Part shown: positions 54,008-62,415 of the stretch, one piece after another
How positions within the stretch are numbered: position 1 is the stretch's first letter
Layout of the letters: every line of letters starts with the position of its first letter
Translations under genes and position numbers: made by a program
Origin: Modestobacter versicolor
Lineage (GTDB): Bacteria; Actinomycetota; Actinomycetes; Mycobacteriales; Geodermatophilaceae
Assembly: GCF_014195485.1 (NCBI RefSeq)
Contig: NZ_JACIBU010000001.1
Location: 3,720,001 to 3,784,000 of the forward strand
Direction: 5' to 3'
Length of the DNA: 64,000 nucleotides
The notes under the pieces: generated by a model
What the model was told of the DNA's origin: nothing
What the model saw: the letters and a program-made list of their open reading frames with translations, nothing else
Database searches by the model: none

Positions 54008-54849
54008 CGCAGGGTCAGCAGGTGCGCGCGGATCGCGGCTGCCGTCTCCTCGGGGGCGCTGATGTGCGGGCAGTGGCCGATGGCCTGCAGCTGCACGAGC
54101 GTCGAGCCGGCCAGCTGGGCGTGCAGGTGGTCGCCGACCGAGGGCGGCACCATCGCGTCGGCGCGGCACTGCAGCAGCAGGGTGGGCGTGGCGACCCGGG
54201 GCAGCAGCGGCCGGTAGTCGGTGGTGAACATGGTGCGCAGCAGCTGGCGGGCGATGTCCGGGTCGACCCGGCAGAAGCTCGCGGTCAGCTCCTCGCCGAG
54301 CTCCGGCTCCTCCGGCACGCCCATGATCACCGGGGCGAACGCCTCGGCCCAGGTGAAGTAGTTGCTGTCCAGCGCGGCGGAGACCTCGGCCAGGTCGGCG
54401 GTCGAGAACCCGCCGGAGTAGCCGGTGGCGGGGTCGTCCAGGAAGTAGGGGTTCGCGGCCACCAGGACCAGCTGGCGGAAGCGGCCGGGCTCCTGCAGCG
54501 CGGCGAGGACCGCCACCATCGTGCTCACGCTGTGCGCGACGAGGGTGACGTCGCGCAGGTCGAGCTCGGCGCAGATGTCCAGGACGTCCTGGGCGTGCCC
54601 GTCCAGGGTGGCGTAGCGGTCGGGGTCGTACGCCGAGGTGTCCGACCGGCCGGCCCCCATCAGGTCGTACCGGACGACGCGGTGGTCGGCGACGAGGTGC
54701 GGCAGCACGCCGCGCCACATGCCCTGGTCGCAGCCGAAACCGTGCGCGAGCAGCAGCACCGGCCCGTCCGCACGCCCGGTGCTCGTCACGTTGAGCCGTT
54801 CGGACACCGGACCGCGGCGGGCCACGCTCGGCCGGACGGCCGCTTCCAT
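54004..54849 (-). CDS. rsbQ: RsbQ-like alpha/beta hydrolase
   Basis: A 281-residue hydrolase of the RsbQ/DWARF14/KAI2 group. Triad: S107 in VAHSVS, D231 in LQCRADAM and H259 in AIGHCPH; the Asp-His spacing of 28 equals that of Bacillus RsbQ. Other family blocks are LLLAHGFGCDQGMWRGVLPH, YDLMGAGRSDTSAYDPDRYA and NYFTWAEAFAPVIMG. In Bacillus RsbQ works with the PAS domain of phosphatase RsbP to signal energy stress. Here the gene directly overlaps a PAS-GGDEF-EAL gene instead. ATG 54849 (GAGAG upstream) is preferred to GTG 54864. Confidence 0.88.
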   Translation of the reverse strand: MEAAVRPSVARRGPVSERLNVTSTGRADGPVLLLAHGFGCDQGMWRGVLPHLVADHRVVRYDLMGAGRSDTSAYDPDRYATLDGHAQDVLDICAELDLRDVTLVAHSVSTMVAVLAALQEPGRFRQLVLVAANPYFLDDPATGYSGGFSTADLAEVSAALDSNYFTWAEAFAPVIMGVPEEPELGEELTASFCRVDPDIARQLLRTMFTTDYRPLLPRVATPTLLLQCRADAMVPPSVGDHLHAQLAGSTLVQLQAIGHCPHISAPEETAAAIRAHLLTLR

Positions 54850-55032
54850 CGACACTCTCGCCACCTCTGGGCTGGGGGGATCCGCGGGTTCGAGATCCGT
54901 CGTGCACCACTGACCTCGGCCGGGGGCCGCCGACCCTTGAGCCGGGAGCGCCGCCAGCTCCCGGACTCCCCTCCACCGGGTGAGGCGGGACCGCTCCGGG
55001 TGCCGGCCGGAGGGCCGGATTACCGTGGCGGC

Positions 55033-55158
55033 ATGGGTCTGGTCTCCGCCTGGGTGCTCGTCACCCTCACCGCGCTCGCCGCGCTGGGGCTCGCCGCCTC
55101 CGCGTGGCGCCTGGCGCGCCGCGACGTCGTCCCGAGCCGGCCGGGGCGTGCCCGATGA
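55033..55158 (+). CDS. Very small membrane protein
   Basis: A 41-residue protein with one membrane helix (SAWVLVTLTALAALGLAASA, residues 5-24) and a basic end. TACCGT at 55021-55026, six bases before the ATG, suggests leaderless transcription. The stop overlaps the start of the nitrobindin gene by 4 bp, and that gene overlaps the peptidase gene, making a three-gene operon. Function unknown. Confidence 0.65.
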   Translation: MGLVSAWVLVTLTALAALGLAASAWRLARRDVVPSRPGRAR

Positions 55159-55727
55159 CGGCGCCCGTCCCGCCGGGGCTGCCCACCGGGCCGGTCGCCG
55201 GCCCGACCGAGCTGCCGGTGGTCGACACCGTCGACGTCCGCGAGGGCCCCGAGGTGGCCCACGAGCTGCTGTCGGTGCTGCCGCTGCTGGGCGAGTGGCA
55301 CGGCGAGGGCCAGGCCGCCGGCGACGGGGGCGACCACCGCTTCGGGCAGTGGGTCCGCTTCGCCCACGACGGCCGCGACTTCCTCACCTACGAGTCCCGC
55401 ACCTGGCGGCTGTCCGACGACGGCCGGGTGGTCGGCCCCGACCAGCGCGAGTCCGGCTTCCTGCGCCCGCGGGGCGAGGACGAGGTCGAGCTGCTGGTCA
55501 GCTCGCCGGCCGGGCTGGTGGAGATCTACGTGGGCTCCGCCCGGACGACGACCAGCTGGGAGCTGGACACCGACGTGCTGGCCCGCACTCCCGACCACCC
55601 CGACACCAGCCGCGCCAAGCGGCTCTACGGGATCGTCGAGGGCGCCCTCCTCTACGCGATCGACCGGGCGGCCGGCGACCAGCCGTTGACGCCCACCATG
55701 TCCGCCCGACTGGAACGGATCCGATGA
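55155..55727 (+). CDS. Nitrobindin/FABP-like heme-binding protein (DUF1794)
   Basis: A 190-residue protein with a ten-stranded beta-barrel pattern. The family signature GxWxGxG is LLGEWHGEGQA near residue 48, followed by FGQWVRFAHDGRDFLTYESRTW and the heme-ligand region near the C-terminus (KRLYGIVEGALLYAIDRA). Nitrobindins bind heme and react with NO or peroxynitrite. M. tuberculosis Rv2717c is a relative. Middle gene of a tightly overlapping operon. Confidence 0.88.
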   Translation: MTAPVPPGLPTGPVAGPTELPVVDTVDVREGPEVAHELLSVLPLLGEWHGEGQAAGDGGDHRFGQWVRFAHDGRDFLTYESRTWRLSDDGRVVGPDQRESGFLRPRGEDEVELLVSSPAGLVEIYVGSARTTTSWELDTDVLARTPDHPDTSRAKRLYGIVEGALLYAIDRAAGDQPLTPTMSARLERIR

Positions 55728-57430
55728 GCACCCCCACCGCCCCCCGCACCCCCCGCCAGGTGGCCGACGCCTACGTCGACGCCGTGTGCGACCTCGACCC
55801 GATCGTCGCCACCTCGCTGGGCACCCGACCCGGCGACGACCGGCTGCCCGACACCAGCCCGGCCGGGCTCGAGGCCGAGGCCGAGCTGCTGCGCCGCACG
55901 CTGGCCGAGCTGGACCGGGTGCTCGCCGCGGACCCCGCGCTGGACGACGACCCGGTCGAGCGCCGCTGCGCCCGGCTGCTGCGCGAGCGCCTCACCGCCG
56001 CGCTGGACCTGCACGAGGCGGGCGAGGACCTGCGCCAGGTGTCCAACCTGTTCTCCCCGGTGCACTCCATCCGCCAGGTGTTCTCGATGATGCCGACCTC
56101 GAGCCCCGAGGACTGGGCGGTGCTCGCCCGCCGGCTGGCCCGGGTGCCGGCCGCCTACCGCGGCTACCGGGAGTCGCTGACCGCCGGCGCCGAGCGCGGG
56201 CTGTTCGCCGCACCCCGCCAGGTGCGCACCGTCGTCGGCCAGCTCGACGAGTGGCTGCAGGGTCCCTACTTCGCCGGCCTGGTCGCCGACGGCCCGCAGG
56301 AGGTGCGCGCCGAGCTGGACGCCGCGGCGGCCGCGGCCGACTCCGCCGTCGCCGAGGTGCGCGACTTCCTGCGCGACACCTACGGGCCGCAGGCCGAGGG
56401 GACGCCGGACGCCGTCGGCCGTGAGCGGTACGCCCGCTTCGCCCGTTCCTGGAACGGCTCGGACCTCGGCGCGGGCAGCGGCCTGGAGGACGCCTACGCC
56501 TGGGGCTGGGCCGAGCACCAGCGGATCCTGGCCGAGCAGCGCGCCGAGGCCGAGCGGGTGCTGCCCGGTGCCACGCCGATGGAGGCGATGCGCTGGCTCA
56601 AGGAGCACGGCGAGGCGGTCGAGGGCGTCGAGCAGATCCGCCGGCGCCTGCAGTCGATGATGGACGAGGCGATCGAGGCGCTGGACGGCGTCCACTTCGA
56701 CATCGCCGGCCCGGTGCGCACCGTCGAGGCGATGATCGCCCCGCCGGGGAGCGCGGCGGCGCCGTACTACACCCGGCCGGCCCAGGACTTCTCCCGGCCG
56801 GGCCGCACCTGGCTGCCCACCCTCGGGCAGGAGCGGTTCCCGCTCTGGGACCTGGTGTCCACCTGGTACCACGAGGGGGTCCCGGGCCACCACCTGCAGC
56901 TGGCCCAGTGGGCGTACGTGTCCGGTGACCTGTCGACCTACCAGACCTCGCTCGGCTCGGTCGGCGCGAACGTCGAGGGCTGGGCGCTCTACGCCGAGCG
57001 GCTGATGGACGAGCTGGGCTTCCTCACCGCCCAGGGCGCCCGGCTGGGCTACCTGGACGCGCAGCAGATGCGCGCCGTCCGGGTGGTCGTCGACATCGGC
57101 ATGCACCTGGAGCTGCCGATCCCCGACGACGTCGAGGGCTCGGTCGCCGGGCACGCCGGGAAGCGCTGGACGCCGGAGCTGGCCCGCGCCTTCTTCGGCG
57201 ACTACTGCGGCCGCGACGAGGCGTTCCTGGACAGCGAGCTGGTGCGCTACCTGGGCATGCCCGGCCAGGCGATCAGCTACAAGCTGGGCGAGCGGGCGTG
57301 GCTCCAGGGCCGCGCGGCCGCCCAGCGGGCCCGTGGCGCCGACTTCGACCCCAAGGCCTGGCACATGGCGGCGCTGTCCCAGGGCAGCCTCGGCCTGGAC
57401 GACCTCGCCGCCGAGCTCGCCCGCCTCTAG
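55724..57430 (+). CDS. DUF885 family metallopeptidase
   Basis: A 568-residue, mainly helical protein. The zinc site is WYHEGVPGHHLQLAQ (H383 first), with a downstream glutamate in NVEGWALYAERLMDELG. Other blocks: YYTRPAQDFSRPGRTWL, YLGMPGQAISYKLGE at the C-terminus. Members resemble M32/gluzincin-type carboxypeptidases; no signal peptide, so it is intracellular. Natural substrate unknown. ATG overlaps the nitrobindin stop. Followed directly by a dispersed repeat element. Confidence 0.9.
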   Translation: MSTPTAPRTPRQVADAYVDAVCDLDPIVATSLGTRPGDDRLPDTSPAGLEAEAELLRRTLAELDRVLAADPALDDDPVERRCARLLRERLTAALDLHEAGEDLRQVSNLFSPVHSIRQVFSMMPTSSPEDWAVLARRLARVPAAYRGYRESLTAGAERGLFAAPRQVRTVVGQLDEWLQGPYFAGLVADGPQEVRAELDAAAAAADSAVAEVRDFLRDTYGPQAEGTPDAVGRERYARFARSWNGSDLGAGSGLEDAYAWGWAEHQRILAEQRAEAERVLPGATPMEAMRWLKEHGEAVEGVEQIRRRLQSMMDEAIEALDGVHFDIAGPVRTVEAMIAPPGSAAAPYYTRPAQDFSRPGRTWLPTLGQERFPLWDLVSTWYHEGVPGHHLQLAQWAYVSGDLSTYQTSLGSVGANVEGWALYAERLMDELGFLTAQGARLGYLDAQQMRAVRVVVDIGMHLELPIPDDVEGSVAGHAGKRWTPELARAFFGDYCGRDEAFLDSELVRYLGMPGQAISYKLGERAWLQGRAAAQRARGADFDPKAWHMAALSQGSLGLDDLAAELARL

Positions 57431-57432
57431 AC

Positions 57433-57514
57433 GAAGGACCACCCTGCCCCCCACCACTCGCAAGCTCGCGGCGGGCCCCTGCAGGGCGGCCGACAGCGAA
57501 CGGTGGGGGGCAGG
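57433..57514. repeat. Dispersed intergenic repeat, copy 2
   Basis: Begins GAAGGACCACCCTGCCCCCC, then ACTCGCAAGCTCGCGGCGGG and CCCCTGCAGGGCGGCCGA, matching the copy at 30114 with a few changes. Arms CCTGCCCCCCACC (57443-57455) and GGTGGGGGGCAGG (57502-57514) are exact complements. Starts three bases after the DUF885 stop and separates it from a convergent gene. Confidence 0.82.
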
Positions 57515-57528
57515 ATCCGGATCGGTTG

Positions 57529-58263
57529 CTAGTCGGGGGCGTCGACCGGGGGCGGGTTGACCTGGTCGGCGTCCCAGGTGGTCCGCTGCCCGGACTCCGC
57601 GCGGGCGGCCTCGATGCCGTCGGCGGCGAGCAGCTCGGCGATGCAGCCCGCGCTGCCGCCGACGTAGCTGGTGACCAGGTCGACGTCGGTGGCCACGCAC
57701 CAGGCGCGGTCGGCCGGCCACCACAGGTTCGCGCTCTGCTCGAACGGCTCGGCCGCCATGTTCGCCGCGGCCAGCTCGATCGGGCCGTTGATCAGCCAGT
57801 ACTCGCAGCGGGGCAGGCTGAGCGTGGGGTGGTCGGTGATCACCGCGCCGCCCTCGGCCACGGCGAACCAGCAGACGTCGGGGGTCGTCGTCCAGCGGGT
57901 GAGCACCCGGACCAGGCGCTCGGCGACCGGTGCGGGCAGGTGGCCGCGGGCCGGCGCGCCGTGCCACAGCGGGGACTGGTCGTCGTTCTCGAAGTACTCC
58001 ATCGACCCGGTGACCGAGCCCCACTGCATCAGCGGGTGGGCGGTGGCGCCGTTGGCGGCGGCGACGGAGGACCAGGGGACCTCGACGTCGTCGTCCCCGA
58101 CGTAGCGGACGGCGGGGTGGAACACCCGGGCCACGGCCTCGAACGTCGAGGGGACCAGCGAGGCGACGGTGTCCGGCTTGGCGCTCTGCGCGGACTCGGC
58201 GAGCCAGATGCCGGCGGAGGTGTCCAGGGCGACGGACCGGCCGGCGAACTGCACGGTGACCAC
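57529..58263 (-). CDS. Conserved actinobacterial protein of unknown function
   Basis: A 244-residue soluble protein. VTVQFAGRSVALDTSAGIWL near the N-terminus, then SSVAAANGATAHPLMQWGSV, TTPDVCWFAVAEGGAV, and a C-terminal block rich in Trp: QSANLWWPADRAWCVATDVD, SYVGGSAGCIAEL, TWDADQVNPPP. I recall similar actinobacterial proteins of unknown function; no motif gives an activity. The start is uncertain: GTG 58263 or 58254, neither with a strong ribosome-binding site. Confidence 0.72.
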   Translation of the reverse strand: MVTVQFAGRSVALDTSAGIWLAESAQSAKPDTVASLVPSTFEAVARVFHPAVRYVGDDDVEVPWSSVAAANGATAHPLMQWGSVTGSMEYFENDDQSPLWHGAPARGHLPAPVAERLVRVLTRWTTTPDVCWFAVAEGGAVITDHPTLSLPRCEYWLINGPIELAAANMAAEPFEQSANLWWPADRAWCVATDVDLVTSYVGGSAGCIAELLAADGIEAARAESGQRTTWDADQVNPPPVDAPD

Positions 58264-58477
58264 CCCCAGACAACGGACAACCCCCGGGCTGCTCCGCGGC
58301 GCTGTCCCCACCGTAGTGGGGGAGCAGCACGCGGGCCGACTGGACAATGTCGGCAGCCCGGGGGTCGGGTGACTGTCCGGTTCTCGCTCGCCGCCATCGA
58401 CGGACGGGCGGGATGCCGTCGCTCAGTCGCTGCGGGTCTTCCACAGGTCGTGAACGGGCGGCCCATCTGGACGGCGG

Positions 58478-58513
58478 CTAGCGGACAGCCACCTCACGTG
58501 TCCTGTAAGTCAT
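58478..58513 (-). CDS. Possible 11-codon short reading frame
   Basis: ATG at 58513 (TTG at 58516 also possible) encodes MTYRTREVAVR, preceded by GAGAGGAGG at 11-14 bases. Codons such as ACT, TAC, AGG and ACA are unlike neighbouring genes. The promoter-like element just upstream supports transcription. Could be a leader peptide or part of a structured RNA; evidence is thin. Confidence 0.3.
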   Translation of the reverse strand: MTYRTREVAVR

Positions 58514-58548
58514 CAACTTCGGGACCACCTCCTCTCTCGTGTACCTCG

Positions 58549-58577
58549 ACGGTACGACGCGTTCGGGGCGTCGGCAA
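58549..58577 (-). promoter_or_regulatory. Promoter-like -35/-10 pair
   Basis: On the minus strand TTGCCG (58572-58577), a 17-bp spacer and TACCGT (58549-58554). Transcription would start near 58542, ten bases before GAGAGGAGG. GTACC/GGTAC repeats flank the -10 box. Confidence 0.5.
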
Positions 58578-58586
58578 CGACGTTTT

Positions 58587-59894
58587 TCAGCCCTCGGCGG
58601 AGGGCCGCTGGTAGACGTCCGGGATCCCGTCGGCATCGGCGTCCCGGGCCTCCTCCTCGGCGATCAGCCGGTACCGGCGGTCGCGCAGCCGGAGCAGGAC
58701 CGAGGCCAGCACCGCCGCGGTCAGCGTGCCCACCAGGACGCCGACCTTGACGTGCTCGTCGCGCAGGGAGCCCTCGCCGTAGGCCAGCGCGCCGATGAGC
58801 AGCGACACGGTGAAGCCGATGCCGGCGAGCATCGCCAGCCCGATCACGTCCGGCCAGCCCAGCGACTCGTCGAGCTGGGCGCGGGTGAACCGGGAGACCA
58901 GCCAGGTGGCCAGGCTGATGCCGATCGTCTTGCCGGCCACCAGCCCGACGACGATGCCGATCGCCACCGGGTCCGACAGCGACTCGGCCAGCCCGGAGAA
59001 GCCGCCGACGGTGACCCCGGCGGCGAAGAAGGCGAAGACCGGGACGGCGATGCCGGCCGAGAGCGGGCGGATCCGGTGCTCCAGGTGCTCGGCCAGCCCC
59101 GGCCCGGCGTCCGGGCCGCCGGCCGCCTCGCTGCGCACCACCGGCACGGTGAAGGCCAGCAGCACCCCGGCCACGGTGGCGTGCACCCCGGACTCGTGCA
59201 TCAGCACCCAGGTGATCAGGGCCAGCGGGACCAGCAGCCACCAGGAGCGGATCCGCTTCTGCACCAGGAACCCGAACACCGCCAGCGGCAGCAGGGCCAG
59301 CAGCAGCGGGGTCACCGAGAGCGAGGCCGTGTAGAAGAGGGCGATCACGGTGATCGCCAGCAGGTCGTCGACGACGGCGAGGGTGAGCAGGAACGTGCGC
59401 AGCGCGGTGGGCAGGTGGGTGCTGATCACCGCGAGCACGGCGAGCGCGAAGGCGATGTCGGTGGCGGTGGGGATCGCCCAACCGCGCAGCGCACCGTCGC
59501 CGGTGCCCAGGTTGACCAGCACGAACAGCACCGCGGGGACGATCATCCCGCCGACGGCGGCGGCGACCGGCAGCACGGCCCGGCGGGGTTCGCGCAGGTC
59601 GCCGGCGACGAACTCGCGCTTGAGCTCGAGCCCGACGACGAAGAAGAAGACGGCCAGCAGCCCGTCGGCCGCCCAGGTGCCCAGCGTCAGGTCCAGGTGC
59701 AGCGCGCTGGGCCCGACCCGGGTGTCGCGCAGCGCCTCGTAGGCCGCCGACCACGGGGAGTTGGCCCAGACCAGGGCGATCGCCGCGCCGACGATCAGCA
59801 GGACGCCGCCGACGGTCTCCCGGCGCAGCAGCTCGGCGATCCGGGTGGCCTCGGGGTACGAGCCCCGGCTGAACAGGCGGGCGGGAGTGGTCAC
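58587..59894 (-). CDS. nhaA: Na+/H+ antiporter NhaA
   Basis: A 435-residue antiporter with about 12 helices. Family blocks: [22 protein letters not shown] at the N-terminus, [38 protein letters not shown] and the ion-binding aspartate pair in [21 protein letters not shown]. Exports sodium in exchange for protons. The C-terminus has an acidic tail with [11 protein letters not shown], which looks like a single calcium-binding-like loop. GTG start with CGGAG eight bases upstream. Confidence 0.95.
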   Translation of the reverse strand: MTTPARLFSRGSYPEATRIAELLRRETVGGVLLIVGAAIALVWANSPWSAAYEALRDTRVGPSALHLDLTLGTWAADGLLAVFFFVVGLELKREFVAGDLREPRRAVLPVAAAVGGMIVPAVLFVLVNLGTGDGALRGWAIPTATDIAFALAVLAVISTHLPTALRTFLLTLAVVDDLLAITVIALFYTASLSVTPLLLALLPLAVFGFLVQKRIRSWWLLVPLALITWVLMHESGVHATVAGVLLAFTVPVVRSEAAGGPDAGPGLAEHLEHRIRPLSAGIAVPVFAFFAAGVTVGGFSGLAESLSDPVAIGIVVGLVAGKTIGISLATWLVSRFTRAQLDESLGWPDVIGLAMLAGIGFTVSLLIGALAYGEGSLRDEHVKVGVLVGTLTAAVLASVLLRLRDRRYRLIAEEEARDADADGIPDVYQRPSAEG

Positions 59895-59964
59895 GGGGCG
59901 GCTCCGGGGTGCGGGGTCGGGTCAGGGACTGCCGACCAGACTTCCCGGCGCACCGTGGGTGACC

Positions 59965-60822
59965 CTACCGGGCGAGCAGCTCCTGCACCCGTCGGCTGAG
60001 GCCCGCGTCGCCGCGGTCCGCGCCGTCGAGCCGGGTCACCGGAGCAGCGCCGCGGACGCCGGAGAGCAGCCAGACGGCGTCGGCGGCGACGAGGTCGTCG
60101 ACCGTGCCGGGGGTGACGGAGGTGGGCCAGCCGTCGTCCTCGGCCCGCGCGAACAGCCGCGCCTGCGTCGTCCCGGCGAGGATCCCGGTGTCCACCGGCG
60201 GGGTGTGCAGCCGGCCGCGGGCGGCCCAGACGACGGTGGACGTCGGCCCCTCCAGCAGCCGGCCCTCCAGCGAGGTGAGGACGACGTCGTCCGCGCCCAG
60301 CGCGTGCGCGTGCCGCTGGGCGGCCATGTTCACCGCGTAGGACAGCGTCTTCGCCCCGCCGAGCAGCCACGGGGCGGTGGCCCGGAAGTCGGCGGGGACG
60401 CCGAGGGACAGGGTGACCACGGCGATGCCCTCGGTCCGCTGCCGGACCGTCTCGGCCGGGACCGCCGACAGCAGCGCCAGCAGGGTGGGCGGCGTGCCGT
60501 CGCCCAGGCCGCGGGTGAGGAAGACCCGGCAGACGCCCTCCACCTCGGCCGGCCAGCCGGCGACCACGGCCCCGACCAGCGCGCGGACGGCGTCCTCACC
60601 CGGGTCGGTGATCGCGGTGATCTGCGCCGAGCGGTGCAGCCGGGCGAGGTGGGCGTCCAGGTGCGGGGTGCGCCCGCCGGTGACCAGCACCGACTCGAAG
60701 ACGCCGTCGCCGCGGCCGAGGCCCTGGTCGAAGGCGGTCACCACCGGCTGGTCGGCGTCCACGACCCGGGGCCCGCCCTCGGTCCAGACCGCCACCCGCC
60801 GCGCTGTCTCCGGAGCTGTCAC
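59965..60822 (-). CDS. pabC: PLP aminotransferase class IV, aminodeoxychorismate lyase-like
   Basis: A 285-residue fold-type IV PLP protein. Catalytic lysine in LLGGAKTLSYAVNMAAQRHA; PLP-phosphate region LEGRLLEGPTSTVVW and GILAGTTQARLF. The N-terminal FDQGLGRGDGVFESVLV is typical of PabC/IlvE-type proteins. PabC releases pyruvate to give p-aminobenzoate for folate; a D-amino acid or branched-chain role cannot be excluded. GTG start at 60822. Neighbouring rightward operon encodes the folate-dependent YgfZ, a mild contextual hint. Confidence 0.82.
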   Translation of the reverse strand: MTAPETARRVAVWTEGGPRVVDADQPVVTAFDQGLGRGDGVFESVLVTGGRTPHLDAHLARLHRSAQITAITDPGEDAVRALVGAVVAGWPAEVEGVCRVFLTRGLGDGTPPTLLALLSAVPAETVRQRTEGIAVVTLSLGVPADFRATAPWLLGGAKTLSYAVNMAAQRHAHALGADDVVLTSLEGRLLEGPTSTVVWAARGRLHTPPVDTGILAGTTQARLFARAEDDGWPTSVTPGTVDDLVAADAVWLLSGVRGAAPVTRLDGADRGDAGLSRRVQELLAR

Positions 60823-60849
60823 GACCACCACCCTGCCGTACCCGCGATC

Positions 60850-60855
60850 TAGGCT
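60850..60855 (+). promoter_or_regulatory. -10 element TAGGCT of the fur operon
   Basis: TAGGCT ends seven bases before the GTG start of the fur-type gene and no ribosome-binding site precedes that codon, so the operon mRNA is probably leaderless. Confidence 0.5.
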
Positions 60856-60862
60856 CGGCACC

Positions 60863-61312
60863 GTGTCCGGACCGGAGAACGCGCCACCGCTGGCCGCCCA
60901 GCTGCGGGCCCGCGGGCTGCGGCTGACCAGCCAGCGCCAGCGGGTGCTCGCCGCGGTGGCCGCGCTCGAGCACGGCACCCCGGAGGAGATCCACGCCCGG
61001 CTGCGCGACGAGGCGGGCCCGGACGGCGCCGCGCCGGACACCTCCACCGTCTACCGCACCCTGGAGCTGCTCGAGCGGCTCGGCCTGGTCTGGCACACCC
61101 ACCTGGGCAAGGGCGCGCCCGTCTACCACGCGGCGCAGCACCCGCACCTGCACGTGGTCTGCCAGTCCTGCGGCCAGATCAGCTCGGCCGACCCGGGGCT
61201 GCTCGACGGCGCGGCGGAACGTCTGGCGGCCGATCTGGGTTTCACCGTGGACGTGGGCCACGTGGCGCTGTCCGGCACCTGTCGAGCCTGCACGGAGAAG
61301 GAGAACGCATGA
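60863..61312 (+). CDS. Fur-family metal-dependent regulator
   Basis: A 149-residue regulator. Helix-turn-helix region GLRLTSQRQRVLAAVAALEH and TSTVYRTLELLERLGLV; regulatory metal site with H93, H95, H97; structural zinc cysteines C100, C103, C140 and C143. Could be Fur, Zur or PerR type; the residues seen do not settle it. First gene of a five-gene overlapping operon. GTG start, probably leaderless. Confidence 0.9.
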   Translation: MSGPENAPPLAAQLRARGLRLTSQRQRVLAAVAALEHGTPEEIHARLRDEAGPDGAAPDTSTVYRTLELLERLGLVWHTHLGKGAPVYHAAQHPHLHVVCQSCGQISSADPGLLDGAAERLAADLGFTVDVGHVALSGTCRACTEKENA

Positions 61313-62415
61313 GCTCCCCGCTGCTGGACCGCCCCGGTGCCGTCGCCCTGGAGGACGGCGGCGCCGTCGCCGCGCACTACGGCGAGCCGCTGCCCGAGCA
61401 GCGCCGGCTGGCCGAGGGCGCGGGGCTGGTCGACCGCAGCGACCGCGACGTGCTCGTCGTCCCCGGCGCCGACCGGCTGAGCTGGCTGCACTCGCTCACC
61501 AGCCAGCACCTCGAGCGGCTGGGCGACGCGAGCGGCTCCGAGGCGCTCGTGCTGTCGCCGCAGGGCCACGTCGAGCACCACGTCGTCCTCACCGAGCTGG
61601 CCGGCACCACCTGGGGCGACGTCGAGCCGGGCACCGGGGCCGCGCTGGTCGAGTTCCTGCAGCGGATGCGGTTCATGCTGCGCGTCGACCCTGCCCTGGT
61701 CACCGCCGACTGGGCGCTGCTGTCGCTGGTCGGCCCGCGCGCCGACGCCGTGCTCGCCGCGGCCGGCTGGCCGGTGCCCGCCGGGCCCTACGCCGTGGCG
61801 CCGCTGACCGGCGGCGGCTGGGTGCGCCGGATGCCGGCGATCGGCGACGGGACGGCGGACGTCGTCGACCTGCTCGTGCCGCGCGCCGAGCTGGCGGCCC
61901 GCGCCGACGAGCTGCTGGCCGCCGGTGCCGTGCTGGCGGGGCTGGACGCCTACGAGGCGCTGCGGGTCGAGGCCCGCCGGCCGCGCGCGGGCGTCGACTC
62001 CGACCACCGCACCATCCCCAACGAGCTGGAGTGGCTGCGCACCGCCGTGCACCTGGAGAAGGGCTGCTACCGCGGGCAGGAGACGGTCGCCCGGGTGCAC
62101 AACCTCGGCCGGCCGCCGCGCCGCCTGGTGCTGCTGCACCTCGACGGGATGAGCGAGAGCGTGCCGGCGCCGGGCACCCCGGTCGTCTCCGGCACCCGGG
62201 AGGTGGGCCGGGTCGGCACCGCGGTGCGCCACCACGAGTACGGGTTCGTCGCGCTGGCCCTGGTGAAGCAGTCGGTGACGCCGGAGACGCCGCTCAAGGT
62301 GGGCGAGGCGACCGCCGCGATCGACCCCGACGACAACCCTGCCGGGCTCGACGACACCCAGGCGGCGGCCCGCGACCGCGTGCGCGCGGTCCGGTCTGCG
62401 ACGATCGGCCGGTGA
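61309..62415 (+). CDS. ygfZ: YgfZ/GcvT-family folate-binding protein
   Basis: A 368-residue protein with the GcvT fold and the YgfZ signature KGCYRGQETVAR near residue 250, where the cysteine is essential in E. coli. N-terminal LSWLHSLTSQHLERL and SPQGHVEHHVVL. YgfZ helps assembly or repair of certain iron-sulfur enzymes in a folate-dependent way. Cotranscribed with the Fur-family regulator, a sensible pairing for iron-sulfur metabolism. ATG overlaps the fur stop by 4 bp. Confidence 0.92.
   Translation: MSSPLLDRPGAVALEDGGAVAAHYGEPLPEQRRLAEGAGLVDRSDRDVLVVPGADRLSWLHSLTSQHLERLGDASGSEALVLSPQGHVEHHVVLTELAGTTWGDVEPGTGAALVEFLQRMRFMLRVDPALVTADWALLSLVGPRADAVLAAAGWPVPAGPYAVAPLTGGGWVRRMPAIGDGTADVVDLLVPRAELAARADELLAAGAVLAGLDAYEALRVEARRPRAGVDSDHRTIPNELEWLRTAVHLEKGCYRGQETVARVHNLGRPPRRLVLLHLDGMSESVPAPGTPVVSGTREVGRVGTAVRHHEYGFVALALVKQSVTPETPLKVGEATAAIDPDDNPAGLDDTQAAARDRVRAVRSATIGR

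Larger units (their letters stand above)
58264..58586. other. 323-bp intergenic region with a possible small transcript
   Basis: Between nhaA and the unknown gene, both leftward. The left half is GC-rich with CCCAC/GTGGG near 58305-58320. The right half holds a promoter-like pair on the minus strand, a GGAGG, and a short reading frame in less GC-rich DNA (58478-58550), listed separately. No known riboswitch recognised. Confidence 0.5.

Noticed and set aside
54022-55158. A 378-codon plus-strand frame ending at the 41-residue membrane protein
   Set aside because: Everything before 55033 is antisense to the RsbQ-like gene or intergenic; only the last 41 codons are protein-like and have a promoter before them.
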